A DNA stretch of 64,000 nt from Heterotrichella gracilis (Eukaryota > Sar > Xanthophyceae > Tribonematales > Xanthonemataceae): the NCBI GenBank assembly GCA_032358255.1, contig JAULBX010025164.1, forward strand, positions 205,443 to 269,442. Reading direction: 5' to 3'. This document shows, piece by piece, positions 34,942 to 47,300 of this stretch. The translations under genes and the position numbers were made by a program. Under the pieces are notes generated by a model. That model was not told where the DNA came from. It made no database searches and was given only the letters and a program-made list of their open reading frames with translations. The stretch's first letter is position 1, and the number at the start of each line of letters is the position of its first letter.

Positions 34942-36928
34942 CAGGATGTATCACACGTCACGGCAAGTCATCGCCGACGACGAAACAGTGCCATTTTAGG
35001 GGGGGATGCATCAGTGGAGGGGCATGCGTTTGTTTTTTCAAGCAGTGCAACTTTGCATGACGTTGCAATTTAAAGTACAGTAACTGTCAATGCATTCCAT
35101 GACTTTACAGTCAGAACTTTAGTCTGTAGATTACGGCTGTTTTGACTCGATGGTCGGTGAACTCCTGTCAGGAATTTGACGAGGAATTTTTGAGGATCCT
35201 ATTCGAATAAGCTGATGACAGCTGGGAATGCCTTTCTAATTGTTGTTTTGTGACTTTCTCCCGCTGCGGGCATTGCCAATTGGGGATTGGGTATAGAATA
35301 GTATTACGTATAATACAGCTATGCTTAGTGCAGCATAGCAGCTATGCCCTTGTTACCCACGCCATGTTCCACTGGACCAGGTTGCTGCCCGGCCTGTCTG
35401 TGTTTTTCAACATTGCTGGTTGTTGTGTGCTGCCGTGTGTGGGGGCGTTTTGTTTCTTTCTTCTTTCTTAGTATTGAATCAAATGCTATATAACGATCCT
35501 CTGGAAATGATCCAATTGAATTATGTGCAGGATGGCTCACAGATGGTCTCATACAATTTGTCAAAAGGTACAAATCGTGACATTGAAAGGCAGTCAAGGT
35601 TCCAGAGCTGGCAAGACTTGCTAGCATTGCCGCATGACTGTCAGTGCACTGTAAGTAGCAGCTTCACGCATCAAACGCATGCAATTGTAGTTGGTCTATC
35701 ATGGTCAAGTTGGTTTGGAAAACAAAAAGTGCTACGGGAAAACAAGTGTTGGCAGTTACTGAGTAACCTCTCCATTTTTTTGCCGAGACGCAAGTACTAC
35801 ATGATGTGCCAAAAGGAAACGAAAATCATGCGCATAGTATGCGCTATAATTATTAATAATAAGAGACATGCGCATATTATGCCGTATTGCATCATGGCAT
35901 GCATTGCACACTACAGCAACGATCCACTCCAATTGTGTCCTTCAAAAGACACACAATGCAACTAGCGCGATGGGGAAATTCAATGCATATGCCACTCTCT
36001 GGTGAAGGCAACAATCGACAAGACCCTACAAGACCCTACCGGGTGGATTGCCACCTCTTTCAAACAAACAAACAGGAATGCATTCCAAGCCCATCCATTG
36101 CTACGTAATAATCTCCCAGACCTGACTGGCCACAACCCTCAATTGCGTCAATGTCAGACACCCACCCCCCCCCGTTCAGCAATATCGCATCCTGTCCCCC
36201 AGTCAGGGCGTTGGGTGCCACGCTGTTAAGGTGCAGCCGGCGCAGCATGGAGCCGCAGATGAGGATGGAGGCGATGGGCCCGCTGTGGGCGCCGGTGGAA
36301 GTGGATTGGAAGGGCAGTAAGCGCGGGAGCCACAGCTGCTGCACACTAGGCATCCGGGGCAGCAGCCAGCGGGCGCTCATTCCATCATGGGACCCCCCTC
36401 CCCCCCCAAGCCTGGACAGCAACTGCATCCCCACTCCAACCCCCACTCCCTCGGTGGCCCCAATCCCTATTCTCGCCATCCACCGCCACATTCCCCGACG
36501 TACCCCTCTCCCTTGCTCCCCTTGCTGCGTCAACCAGGGTACCGTGGTGGTACTACCCCCCACACTCAACCAAATGTTTGACATTACACCTCGGCTGGCT
36601 TGCCATGCCCACGCTCAATCGCCTCTCAAGCCCCCTGCTCGTTGGGGCACTGGCAGTCCCCTCCTCCCCCCCACCCTGGCGCTGCAAGCCGCTGTCCTGC
36701 ACCAACCACCCGCTGTTCTGCATCCCCATCCCCATCCCCATCCCCAACCAGCTGCAGAACTCAGACAGCTTGCCAACTTGGTGTTCGCTACTGCTGCCCT
36801 GATCCCCACGTTTTTAGAAACCTCGCCTTGGTCCAAGCAGCGCCACGTTGCGCTCGCGTGATTTGCAGAAGCCCTGGCCAAACCCTAAACCCTCAATTAA
36901 TTCATCCCCTTGGCTGACTATTGGCTGG
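34942..36928. other. Intergenic between convergent genes 6 and 7
   Basis: No confident gene. It holds the 3' flanks of the polymerase (+) and bZIP (-) genes, an ATCCCC hexanucleotide run near 36720-36750, and the LRR-like fragment listed separately. A TGTAA, the usual green-algal polyadenylation signal, occurs on the minus strand near 36580, about 350 nt past the bZIP stop. Confidence 0.4.
36150..36395 (-). pseudogene. Possible leucine-rich-repeat fragment
   Basis: A minus-strand open stretch reads ARWLLPRMPSVQQLWLPRLL and later MLRRLHLNSVAPNALTGG, an LRR-like pattern with GC-rich third positions. No start, splice chain or complete domain is visible. It may be a remnant of an F-box/LRR gene like gene 4. 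Chance cannot be excluded. Confidence 0.25.
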
Positions 36929-39900
36929 CTATTGCGATTGGCTGGGGGTGGTTGGGCTGTCAGTGAGCTGGGCAGTAATTATATTTGAGGTGCCGTGGAT
37001 GGAGGCCGTCCCCTGCCTGCCCTCCAAAATGACGGTAGCAATTTGGTACATGTCGGGGTAGCGGGGGTAGGCTGCCACCAGGATTTTGGCCCTTTGAATG
37101 GTGGTGATGACCTGTGGGAGAAGGCGAGGTGGGTAATGTTGGGGTACAATTAAATACGATTTTACCATGATTTACAGAAAAAATGCTCCATTGAAGTGCC
37201 GGGTGTTCCTTTGATGGTGGCGATGACCCGTGAAAGGGAGGAGCGAATGATGGAAGTACAAACAGATGTTATCTGCCAACTATTGTCCTGGGCACAATTT
37301 TCAAGCATGGCCACCACGCAGCATCCATTTACCAAGAACATATTTATCTAGTATTTTCCACCCTACCGTTCGGTTTATGGTCCCCATGAACGCCATGAAT
37401 GCGCTCCCCTCATCCCACATGTTGGCAGACAGCGAATCCGCCAGCTCCATCATGGCAGCGCTCATGGCCGCCACCTGGCGCTGGCTCAGACTGCCCTGAC
37501 CATACTCAAACAGCGGTCCGGACTCCTGCAGAGGAAAACCAATGTACGCTTTATTTTCTGATTGTGCATTCCAATGCACGCGCTTTCAAATGCATGCTCT
37601 TTTCTTGTACTACCATACATGAGACACTGCCATTATTTCTGCACTCATGGCCGCCACCTGGTGCTGGCTCAGGCTGCCCTGACCATACTCAACCAGGGGG
37701 CAGGATTCCTGTGGATGATACAATGCAAAATTCATTTCTTAGCATTCGTTACATTCTAATATTTTTCAGAGAACGGCTCCTGCCGGAGCAAGGGGTGGTT
37801 GCAATCTACGGCTCCCACGATACAAATATATACACAAACTTCATACAAGAAATCAAAATGCTCTCAATGAGGAATTACAAGATGTAGTTGGCAGTCCCAT
37901 TAGCAATCCATGGCACCCAATTCCACCTTAATTTCATCTCCCCCTCCACCTCAATTGTGTGCAGCAGCTGCCTGTGCCGCATCATGATGCACAATGTGAT
38001 CCCTCTAAACCCTTAACCATTCCATAAACCTAATCACCCGCCTTGATTGTGTGCAGCACCTCCCTGCACCGCAGCATGATGCCGAACATATCTCCATAAA
38101 CCCTTAAGCCCTACTCCGTAAACCATTCCATAAACCCTAGCACCCACCTTGATTGTGTGCAGCAGCTCCCTGCGCCTTAGCATGATGCCCAACATATCTC
38201 CATAAACCCTTAAGCCCTACTCCGTAAACCTAGAAAATAAACCCTAGCACCCACCTTGATAGTGTGCAGCACCTCCCTGCACCGCAGCATGGTGCCCAAC
38301 ATATCTCCATAAACCTAAAAAATAAACCATAGCACCCATTACATAAACCCCTAACCCCTAAACCATTCCATATACCCTAGCACCCACCTTGATTGTGTGC
38401 AGCAGCTCCCTGCGCCTCAGCATGATGCGCGAGGCAGCCGACAGGAAGTTGGAGCGCAGAAGCACGATTTGGGAGCGCTGGTGCTCACTCAGCCGCACGT
38501 TTTTCTGCAAACAAATGATCACAACCTGGTCAATAATGATCGCTTTCTGTTTGCAGATGATCGCGTGCGCAAGCTGGGAACGCCTGGGCTCGCTCAGCCG
38601 CACAATTTTCTGCAGAACCATAGCTGCAATCTGGTATAGAAAAACAACATTTCGGTCACAAATGTTGGTATAGAAAAACAACATTTCGCTCAGCCGCACG
38701 TTTTTCTGCAAACAAATGATCACAACATGGGACAAAGATGGTCAATAGATTGGGATTTTTTCCTTTGACCCATTTCTTGTCGCCACCACCTACCAGGATC
38801 TCCCTCCACCTATTCAAGTCAGCCTGTGCGTTGTCAGCCTGGCCCAGGCGCGCCTTCTCCGGGTGAGACACTGCATCGATGAAGAATTTGCCCATGGTCA
38901 CCGGCTCCCGCAGGATGATGTGCATGATTACAGCGTCCTGGAAGGGGGGAATGGAAGGGGTCGGGTTTGGAGGGGGAAGGGTGGGATTGTGAGAAGGAAT
39001 TACTTCCGCATACACGTGTACGAGACGCAACCTTAGGACCCAACCTTGAGAACTCCTAAGACAATTGAGCAAAGACCAAATCTAGGCTGCATAAAGGACT
39101 AGCCCATAGTTACCAGCTCCTGCATGTATGTGCGTGATGGAAGGGGGGGAGCAAGAGGGGGTTAGGAAAGAAACCCTACGAGGGTTGCAGTGCATGATGT
39201 CCATTACTGTGCGCAAAATGGTGGCGGAGTTAGAGACGGGGCAGCGAGGGGAAAACCCAAGAAAACCCTAGAAAACAAAGGACAAGCGTGGTGCTCCCCA
39301 CCCCCTCCAAGAACCCTAACAGAATCCTGCGCCAAAACCCTGGCACAAACCCTTACCAGCTTGTTGAGCTTGTGCACCACCTGTTCCAACAGGGGGGCAG
39401 TAGAAGGAGCATCTGCAAGGGGAGTCAAACACATGTATCAGTAAGGGGAGGAAGCACAACGTACGTGTCCGCACGCAAGGAAGGACAGCACATATCAGCA
39501 AGGGGATTAAAACATAACTCTAATTAGTTCATTTTATAGATCCCCTGGTATCATATAAGCACAGGTATTGAGCAGGGAAGGAGACAACAGTCAGGAGTGA
39601 CTTAAAACCCTACACCCTTAATCTTTCCCACCCAACCCTAGCACAATCCTAACTCTACCCCATACCTTCCCCACATCGCTCGGCTTCCAGCAGCGCCACC
39701 GCCGCCACCTCCACCGCCTCCCTCCAGGCCACAAACAGCTGGTCATAGGTGAGCTCCTCCTTGGGCAGGAACTGGAATGGGGGGGGGAATGGGGGGAGTG
39801 TCAGGCTAAACACGCAGGGACAGAGGGGTGGTGGGTTTGATGACGCAACCCATGGGTTTTAAACGGCAATCTTGACAAAACCCAGAGTATTCCACTAGCT

Positions 39901-42755
39901 ATGCTTGTAATCCACCATGACTAATTCCACCGGGAGCACCTCCCAACTGGGTGGTCCTTTTGACCCACCTGGGGTATTGGTATGTGCGAGCGGGGATAGG
40001 CGGTTGCAGCATCCTCCTCGTCAGCGGGCTGCTGCACAGCCTGGGCGTCCTCCAGCATGGCTCGGTAGAAGGGGCCCAGGGGGGACTCCAATAGCTCTTG
40101 CTGCACAGGGGAGGTTCAGGGTTTAGGGTTCAATGGGGACTAAAGCAGCCGTTGCTGCACAGCCTGGGCGACTTCCCAGCATGACGCGGTAGAAGGGGCC
40201 CAGGGGGGACTTCAATAGTTCTCGCTGCACAGGGATTGGTTGGGGTTCAGGGTTCAGGGTTCAGGGGGGCTCCAGCAGTTCGTTGCTGTACACGGGAGGA
40301 CGGATCGGGTGAGTTGTGCATGATCAACTTCCAAATGCATGCGAGCCCAGGTGGGATGCATCCGAAATGTTGGACCAAATCATTGCTTGTCAAGTTGGTC
40401 TTGCACATTCCTAGGTTCCCACCCAAAACCCTAGTGTCCCACCTCTGACGTTTCCTTGAGCACTGCCAGTCCCGCCTCCCGCACCGCCAGCACCTTATCC
40501 ACTGTGTCCGACCTCAGGCGCAGCTGCTGGTTCTCAGTCTTGAGCTGCTCTAGCTCGGCGCTCAACTCCTCAATCTGCTGAGACATGACTGCAGCCTTGA
40601 CCTGGACAGGGGGGCGAGCATATGGGGTTCAAAAGGTGCGTAACGGGCACGTTGTAGAGGCGTCCTATGGCGGTGTTGGCCTGCTAAAGGGCAGGGCATT
40701 AGGGGTTGCAATTAGGGTTATACTGTGGTTGCCCAGCTGTTGGTTCTCAGTCTTGAGCTGCTCAAGCTCGGCGCTCAGCTCCTCAATCTGCTGAGACATG
40801 ACTGCAGCCTTGACCTATGTAAGGGGAGGGAGCATTCTATGAAAGCGCAAACGGGGACGTTGCAGAGTCGCCATATGGCCGCCATACTTGCTAATAAACA
40901 ATGATAACAACCCGCCGCGGCTCAGCCAACCCATTTGCCTGCACCCGTGGAATTCCCCACTCCAACAATGACTTCCAGTTCCCTTGCGCCTTTCCCAACC
41001 CCGGTGTCGCTTGTAAGCAACCCTGTTCAGCTCATGTGCCCTCAGGACCCTGACCTCCTCCAAGGCACTCCAGCAAACCCTTACGCCCCACACCCCATTT
41101 TCCGCACAACCCCTCTTCACGTGCACCAGTATAATACCTGATCCCAAAATTCCAATCTCCGCGCACCTTTTTCCGCTCCCGATGTCGATCCTGCGCAGCT
41201 CATTCACACGCAGAGCCCTGGCGTCCACATGCACTCCGGCAACCCCTTGCGCCCACACCCCCTTTCTTGCACAACCCATCATATACACCAGCGCAACCCC
41301 CCCGTTTCCCCAGTATTCCCAATCCCCACGCACCTTTTTTCGCTCCCGGTGTCGCTTCTGCGCAGCGCGATTCAGCTCATTCACACGCAGAGCCCTAGCC
41401 TCCACTTTTTCGCTCGCACCCGCAGCACCCCCCGCAGACTTGGGAGGGAGTACCCACCCCACCCCACCCTCGCCCTCCGTCTCCCCATCGCATGAGCTGT
41501 GGTGGGAGTGGGATCGAAAGGGGTTCTGCGCCAGAGGAGATTAGGGATTAGGGTCGTAGGGGTAGGAAGCCAACTGTCTCCTCCTTGCAAAGCTGCCATG
41601 GCGAATGCCCAAGAGACGCAGTAGGGTTTTTGTACCACCAAATGCCAAGCAGCACATCTATGCAGCTGCCCTAGGGTGGAGAGTAGGGTTTTCCTGCCTA
41701 GCTGTTCCAGCGCCTGCTGCAGGTGCGCCCCCTGTACCCCCTGCTTAGTGGTTAGGGTTGAGTAGGGTTTGTGCAAACGCCCTAGGAGTTTCTACCACGA
41801 GCTCCCCTTTGTCCAGCTGTTCCAGTGCCTGCTGCAGGCGCTCCTCCTGTACCCCCTGCTAGTGTGTAGAGTTTGAGTACCCTAGGGTTTCCGTACCACT
41901 GGCTCCCCTTTGTCCAGCTGCTCCAGCGCCTTCTGCAGGTGCAACTCCTCATGTGCCCCCTGCTGGTGCGTCGACTGCGCTGGCGCTGGCTGGTGCACAG
42001 CTTGGTGCATTGCCAGCTCTGGGAATGGCTGGTGCTGCGTCGCCATGCCGCTGTTGGGCACAAGGGGAGCGATGGAGGTTGTTGGCAAACTGGGGAAGTC
42101 GAGGTCCCGTGCGCCGCTGGTGACTACTGTCCGCGGCTGGGGATTCGGCATCATCCCCGTGCTACCACCCTGTAGAAGTACAGGATAACAGATGAGGATG
42201 CAATGCCCGCCACAAGCCTACGCACCATCCAATTCGGCGACTCGCTAGCGGAGCAATTCCCAGCATAGGAGGCATGCAAACAGCGACTAACAAAATAACC
42301 GCGAATTCCCCCATCTGGGCAAGACAGTCGGGAAGAAAACCCACCTGCAGCATACTGCTGTTCTTCTGTATCACAGCACTGGTCTCTTGTATCATGACGT
42401 TATTCGCCTGCAGCATGGTGTTATTCTGCAGCAGGGCCTCCTGGAGGGTCAGACCCAGGGGGGCGTACGATACGGGTGGTTGCATCATGGTGGGGTAAGC
42501 TGGCGCCATGGCATTGGGGTATGCTGGCGCCATGGCATCGGGGTATGCTGGCGCCATGGGGATGGGGTCTGGGAGGTAAGATGGCATGGTGGTGGAGGCC
42601 TGTGGGGCGGGCTGGTATTGGGTGGGGAAGGGCTGTGGCTGGCCGAGGATGGTGCCAAAGTCTGCAGAGAGGTCGGCCAAAAAGGTGTCGTCGCGGTACA
42701 TGTCTGCATCTTGGAAGAGGCCCAGCAGGGGGGACTGGTACTGGTAGGGCTGCAT
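36929..42755 (-). CDS. bZIP transcription factor (Pap1/Yap-like basic region)
   Basis: Eleven minus-strand exons join to about 643 aa: 42755-42345, 42169-41897, 41525-41334, 40601-40443, 40100-39969, 39771-39666, 39412-39357, 38937-38794, 38504-38388, 37525-37367, 37111-36929 (TAG). The N-terminus is Pro/Gln/Tyr-rich with PMAPAYPDAMAPAYP-type repeats, a likely activation region. The basic region NRAAQKRHRERKK (~280-292) has the invariant Asn and, eight residues on, Arg. The leucine zipper follows at once in the next exon, with heptad positions M, L, L, L, V (MSQQIEELSAELEQLKTENQ). The intron splits basic region from zipper. The C-terminal half (about 346-643) is helical-looking (RRRELLHTIK, QVAAMSAAMMELADSL) and I do not recognise it. 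It should bind DNA as a dimer in the nucleus; targets are unknown. The start is the first ATG in exon 1; an upstream exon is possible. Confidence 0.82.
37208..37713 (-). repeat. 5' echoes of bZIP exons 11 and 10
   Basis: About 37235-37208 repeats the start of exon 11 (VI.TI(Q/K)R). About 37713-37640 repeats acceptor plus start of exon 10 (ES...(F/V)EYGQGSLSQ.QVAAMSA). Both lie on the 5' side of their exon in the minus direction. Confidence 0.78.
37941..38296 (-). repeat. Four 3' echoes of bZIP exon 9
   Basis: Copies at about 38296-38250, 38189-38146, 38083-38041 and 37990-37941 repeat the exon end (IMLRRRELLHTIK) and mostly the GT donor. They are spaced about 105 bp apart, with AAACCCTA/CCATAAACC words between them. 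The intact exon is 38504-38388. Confidence 0.88.
38556..38712 (-). repeat. Two 5' echoes of bZIP exon 9
   Basis: About 38712-38685 and 38615-38556 repeat TGCAG plus K.VRLSE, the start of exon 9, on its 5' side. Exon 9 therefore has echoes of opposite polarity on its two flanks. Confidence 0.8.
40145..40285 (-). repeat. 5' echoes of bZIP exon 5
   Basis: About 40231-40145 repeats the start of exon 5 (ELL.SPLGPFYR.ML...QAVQQ). A shorter fragment (ELLE.P) is at about 40285-40262. Intact exon 40100-39969. Confidence 0.8.
40729..40820 (-). repeat. 5' echo of bZIP exon 4 (leucine zipper)
   Basis: Nearly identical to the first ~75 nt of the zipper exon, from an acceptor ACATAG through VKAAVMSQQIEELSAELEQ, then diverging after NQQL. 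Intact exon starts at 40601. Confidence 0.9.
40980..41245 (-). repeat. Two 3' echoes of bZIP exon 3 (basic region)
   Basis: About 41245-41165 reads ARALRVNELRR then breaks; about 41060-40980 reads VRVLRAHELNRVAYKRHRG, with the basic region still recognisable. Both lie downstream of the intact exon 41525-41334. Confidence 0.82.
41700..41875 (-). repeat. Two 3' echoes of bZIP exon 2
   Basis: About 41860-41805 and 41735-41695 repeat the exon 2 end (HLQ.ALEQLDKGE.VV), downstream on the minus strand. CCCTAGG/TAGGGTTT words flank them. Confidence 0.8.
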
Positions 42756-44334
42756 GGCCGGCGGTGGTGGGTGTCCCTGGCGGGCGTGGGGTTGGGTGTG
42801 GGTGCTGGGGAGGCGGGGGTGGTGGGGGGTTGGGTATTGGTATCTGGGCGTGTTTAGGATGTGGGTAGAGTCAGTCTGGGAGTGGGATCTTGTGGACACT
42901 ACGTCAGTATGGGGTTAGGCACAAAGGTCAGGATGGGGTCTTGCGAAGATGCGGTGAGAGGACAGGGCGCACAGGTGGGGGTAAACGGCGTGGGGCTTTG
43001 TCATGGCGGGTGGCAGTGGTAGCGGTAACGTCCTCTGTAACGTGTGTACACCAATACCAGTTTTGGGGTGGGCACCCCTCCCTCTTATGCATGCATGCGT
43101 CAAGCGGAACAGGGTGGCAACCGCTTTCGAGGGTTGGTGGCTGCAACAAGTGACCAACGTATCCTGTGTTAGTGCAGAAACTATGGCTGCCAGGCTCGAT
43201 AGCCAGTGCACTGGAAGACCCACCCGACCGAACTTGGGCCTCGTGCTTTTATTTGCCTACTCATGCTGGTACAACAGGCGTTCCTGGCGCGCAGCCATGC
43301 AGCAACGGGGCAGCAACATAGAAAAGGACGGAAAAGTTGGCCTTCCGAGGCGAGGGTTTGTGCTGCACCTTGTACAAACTATAAAGCGACAACCGTTCGG
43401 ATATGCATGCATGCTGGCAAACTCGTGGTGTCAACAGCAGCTTCCAGTCTGGGTGTACCTTTGGTAGGAGGCGGTTGGCGCAGAGGTGCCCTTCAGCTCA
43501 CTGGCGTTTCAATTGTTTTTGGGGGTAAGCATCGCCAGTTCCAGCTGGGAGGGCATGGTAGTATCGCTGGCACAGGCCTCTCCAAACCTGATTCCAAACT
43601 TGAAGCAGTTGCCCAACACGATGTAGTATAACGCTCCGGCAGCTGTTTGATCAAGACTTGAATTGTCAGGGCAGGGTGAGGAGCTAACGAGTTGAACAGC
43701 GATGCCAAGTTGCCCAAGGCTGGCAGTACAAAAGTAATGGCTACAGAACGAACGAAACAAGGCAAGCACTTAAAGGCAAACTGACTCGTGTTCGCGAAAT
43801 AAATGCATCAGCAAACCTAGATTGCCAACGACAGTGAAACAGCAAACTTTTGAAAGTCCAGCAAAACATCGGGCCGTTTTGACTTCTGCCTGGTCTCTAA
43901 CGACCTTCGTGGGCCACCGACCTCCTTTTTCCCGCCCTTTTGGAGGGTTTGAGGCCATGCCTTCCACATCCCTTCTCCCTGCAAAATTGCACGACCCTAT
44001 GTCCTAAGGAGATTGTATAACCTCTGGAATGCTTTGTGGGTTCCTTACTAACAACCTGCCCTGTTGGTAACCTTCCACTTCTGGGTTGTGTGTTTTGCAG
44101 GCAGGGAGTGCACTTTCAAACTGCCTCCAATACACGGGAAAACAAAGAACGGCAAAGTGTTGATGTTGTACAAACTTCATTTTCAGTTTCAAGCAATGCA
44201 TGCATGTTGGTATTGGAAAATGGCTGTGGTTGGGAGATGACCAGCTTGAGGCCATTCACCCGCATGTCTCGATGTGAACCCGTTGTGCCTGAGCTTTTTG
44301 TCCTAAGCTAAGCTGAACGATACCCGGTCAGGAG
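42756..44334. other. Divergent promoter region between bZIP and coiled-coil genes
   Basis: No gene is recognised in this ~1.6 kb between two divergently transcribed genes, so it should carry both promoters. GCATGCATGC occurs near 43090, 43405 and 44200. No specific regulatory motif can be assigned. Confidence 0.45.
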
Positions 44335-47300
44335 ATGGCTTCCATGTTTCATAAATACGACAAGTCAAGTCATTTGTGGGTCTCTGGAGCCTCGTCAGAC
44401 ATCGGTTCGCCATCCGAAGTCGCCTCCTCCACTGTTTTCCACTGGAACGATATCGATGGGAACGGTGCCAGTGGCAGCGAGGGCAGCGTCCAGCAGCAAG
44501 TCACATCTCGCAGCAACAACGACTGTTACTCTCCTGAGAGTGACAGAGTCAGCAGCTCACGAGGCTCTGACTGCACAGAGGTCAGCCAAGGACCCAGCCC
44601 CACCCAACCCCACCCAGCAGAAGCTCCAAAGCAGGAAGCCAACTTCACTGCACACCACTCTGAACTTGATGCTGACTTCTTGGGGCTCCTCAAAGAAGCA
44701 CAGCGGCAACGGGTATGTTTGTCAGAATGGGTGCATCTTGGGCTATACAGTTGGCCCCCCTTCATTCCGGGCTTGAACTGATGTTTTGTCGCTTATGCCC
44801 CAACAGCTGACCCCTTGGTTTCCTGTCTGACACGATTTGAGGACCTATTATTACTGTCTTGCATTGTAAGCCTATCCAGACGCCCTTGCTAAGTCCCAAC
44901 TCCACCTGCTTGGTTGCATCATTCAGGAACAAGCTGAGCTTGCCCTCTCAGCATACGGAGACAGCTCTGGTGCATATCAAGACGAAGCTGCAACAGCACA
45001 AGATGACTCAGATGGAGCTATTGTGCCGGTGGTACCTCTTGACACACTCAAGTGGGAGTACAACCACCTCCTAGAGCTCATCCGGCTGGCCAAGGATGAG
45101 CTGGAGGAAACCACGTGAGGGGACCCTCTGCCTGCCATGCCTCCAGTCCCTGTCTATGACGCAGCATAAAGAGCATGCCCTGCTCACAGCTTGGTTGATG
45201 TTGTTTGTTGCAGTTCATCCACGTATGTGCCAAATGAGTATAGTTTCAGGGGGCATGGTGCGTAGCAGGGTAGAACACTCCCCTCCGCTGTCTCCTCCCT
45301 GCTTGTATAGTAGTACTCGTTTGTCTGATATTGTTTTATTGTGTGACATGCGCATTGTGGTGTCAACAGGGAGACCAGCCATGACCAGCAGCAGAGGCTT
45401 ACCAGCACCCAGCTGGAGTACGAGCGCGTGTCAGCTGCACTCTCAACTGCCACCAGCGAGTCAGAGCAAGTCACCAAAGCCAACCAGCACCTAGCAACCC
45501 AGTCTGCAGCCCTCCAGGAGCAGCTGCAAAAGATGCTGGCCCAGGTCGACTCAGCAGCCAAAGCGGTTGCAGAGCAGGAACAGCGAGAGCAGGAGCTTGC
45601 ACTCCAGCTTGCTGAAAAGCAAACCAGGCTGGAGAAGGTGGAAGCTGACCTGGACACCCAGCTGAGCCTCGAAAAAGCTCTGGGCTGCGGCGCCTCAGAG
45701 GCAGCACAGTCAGCGAATGGCTCAGACCAGGTGGCGATGCTGCTCGGGAAGCTGGGCCAGGTTCAAAAGCTGTACCGCGGGTCCCAGGAGGTCATCCTGA
45801 AGCACAAGCATTCGCTGCGCATTAAGGACCTGGAGGTGATGAAGCTCAACACCGAGCTGGCCAGGCTTGAGCTGGCAGCCTGCCAGGCCACAGGTAGGCT
45901 GGCAGAAAAACAGGAAATGTCAAGTGCATGCCCATGGGCTTTTTCAGCATTCTAGGTTCTGAATAATTATGTGGATGAATTATTACATCTTAAGTGGGCT
46001 GGGGTTGCCCCATTCGACATGATGATGGACAACCAATCCGCATCAAACACTTCACAGACAAGCTCTTTCAATTTTTCCTTTGCCAGGATAATCCGCAGTG
46101 AGTAAAATTAAAAACAAATAGGGGCAATCGATTAAGAAAAAAAGAATGAAAATGGGGCATGGCTGGTGCACAGCACGCATCACCGTGGGTCATTCATTTT
46201 GTACAAGAAACAAATTTATTTCATTCCTTTAAATTTATGATTTTTTTTGCCAGGTTCTGTCAAGGTGGGCAAGTACGAGGACCTGATTGAGGAGCTGTCC
46301 TCGGAGGTGCGGCAGGTGGAGCAGCAGCTGCATGACACAGCCCAGCAGTGCGCTGACAGCCAGGCGCGGGTGGAGGCGCTGCAGCACCAGCACAAGGGCA
46401 TCCAGCAGCTGAGTGAGGAGGTACGGGATGGTGGTGGTTTGCACTTTGCAGCACTGTTCTTTCACCATTTGAAATTATGCAGGCGGATTTTGTAGTGCTA
46501 ATTTTAAAGACTGTGGCGTGTGCTTTGCAGCGCTGTACTGTCACCTTTTGAAATGACGCAGTCGGATCTTGTAGCGCTGACTTTTAAAGTGGCACTGTGA
46601 GGGGCTGCAATGCATGCCCTGTCATAATTTGCACCCTGAAAAAGTGTGTTCAACTCCATGCAATCCTGTGCAGCTTGAGGCGAGGAACCGCATGCTTGCT
46701 GCTGACACAGAGAGCGCCTCAACTCAGCTGACAAAGGCCCAGCAGGAGACGCGCGTGAAAGAGGAGGTGAGCTCACTATCCACTTGTGGCATGAATGATT
46801 GTTCTCTAGACTGAGTTGCATACTTCCCAGCAGCACAGCCACTACTGCTATACCTCAGTATATATGGAGATATCTTAGCAGTCACCACTGAGCGCAAGCC
46901 AAAATGGTGGCAAGAGTCATGACGGGTGCCCAATCTTGTTTCATATCTAGATGGGCTGTCAATGCGCGGCAGCTGCCATGCCCGCTACATGTACAATCCT
47001 ATCCGTGTGAAACGTAATGCCGCCTGTGACATGGACTGCGTTGAGAGGGGGGGGTGCAATAATGGCAAGTATGGTTTGCAGGTGCTGAGGCAGCTGACCC
47101 AGCAAGTTGCCGATGCCACTGCCCATGTGCAGCAGCTGCAATGCATGGTGGAGGGGCTCCTTGGAGACAAGGAGCACGCCGAGGAAGCCCTGAAGGCAGC
47201 CATGGCAGGCCTGCAGGCACAGGCAGGGAAACCCTACACCATAAACCCTAAATTGTAATACGGAGCCCTGCACTTTGCTGCATTTACCATATTACCCTAT

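Noticed and set aside
45214-45222. 9-nt micro-exon between coiled-coil exons 2 and 3
   Set aside because: CAG|TTCATCCAC|GTATG fits phase, but the direct join 45114/45370 also works. Without transcripts the simpler model is kept.
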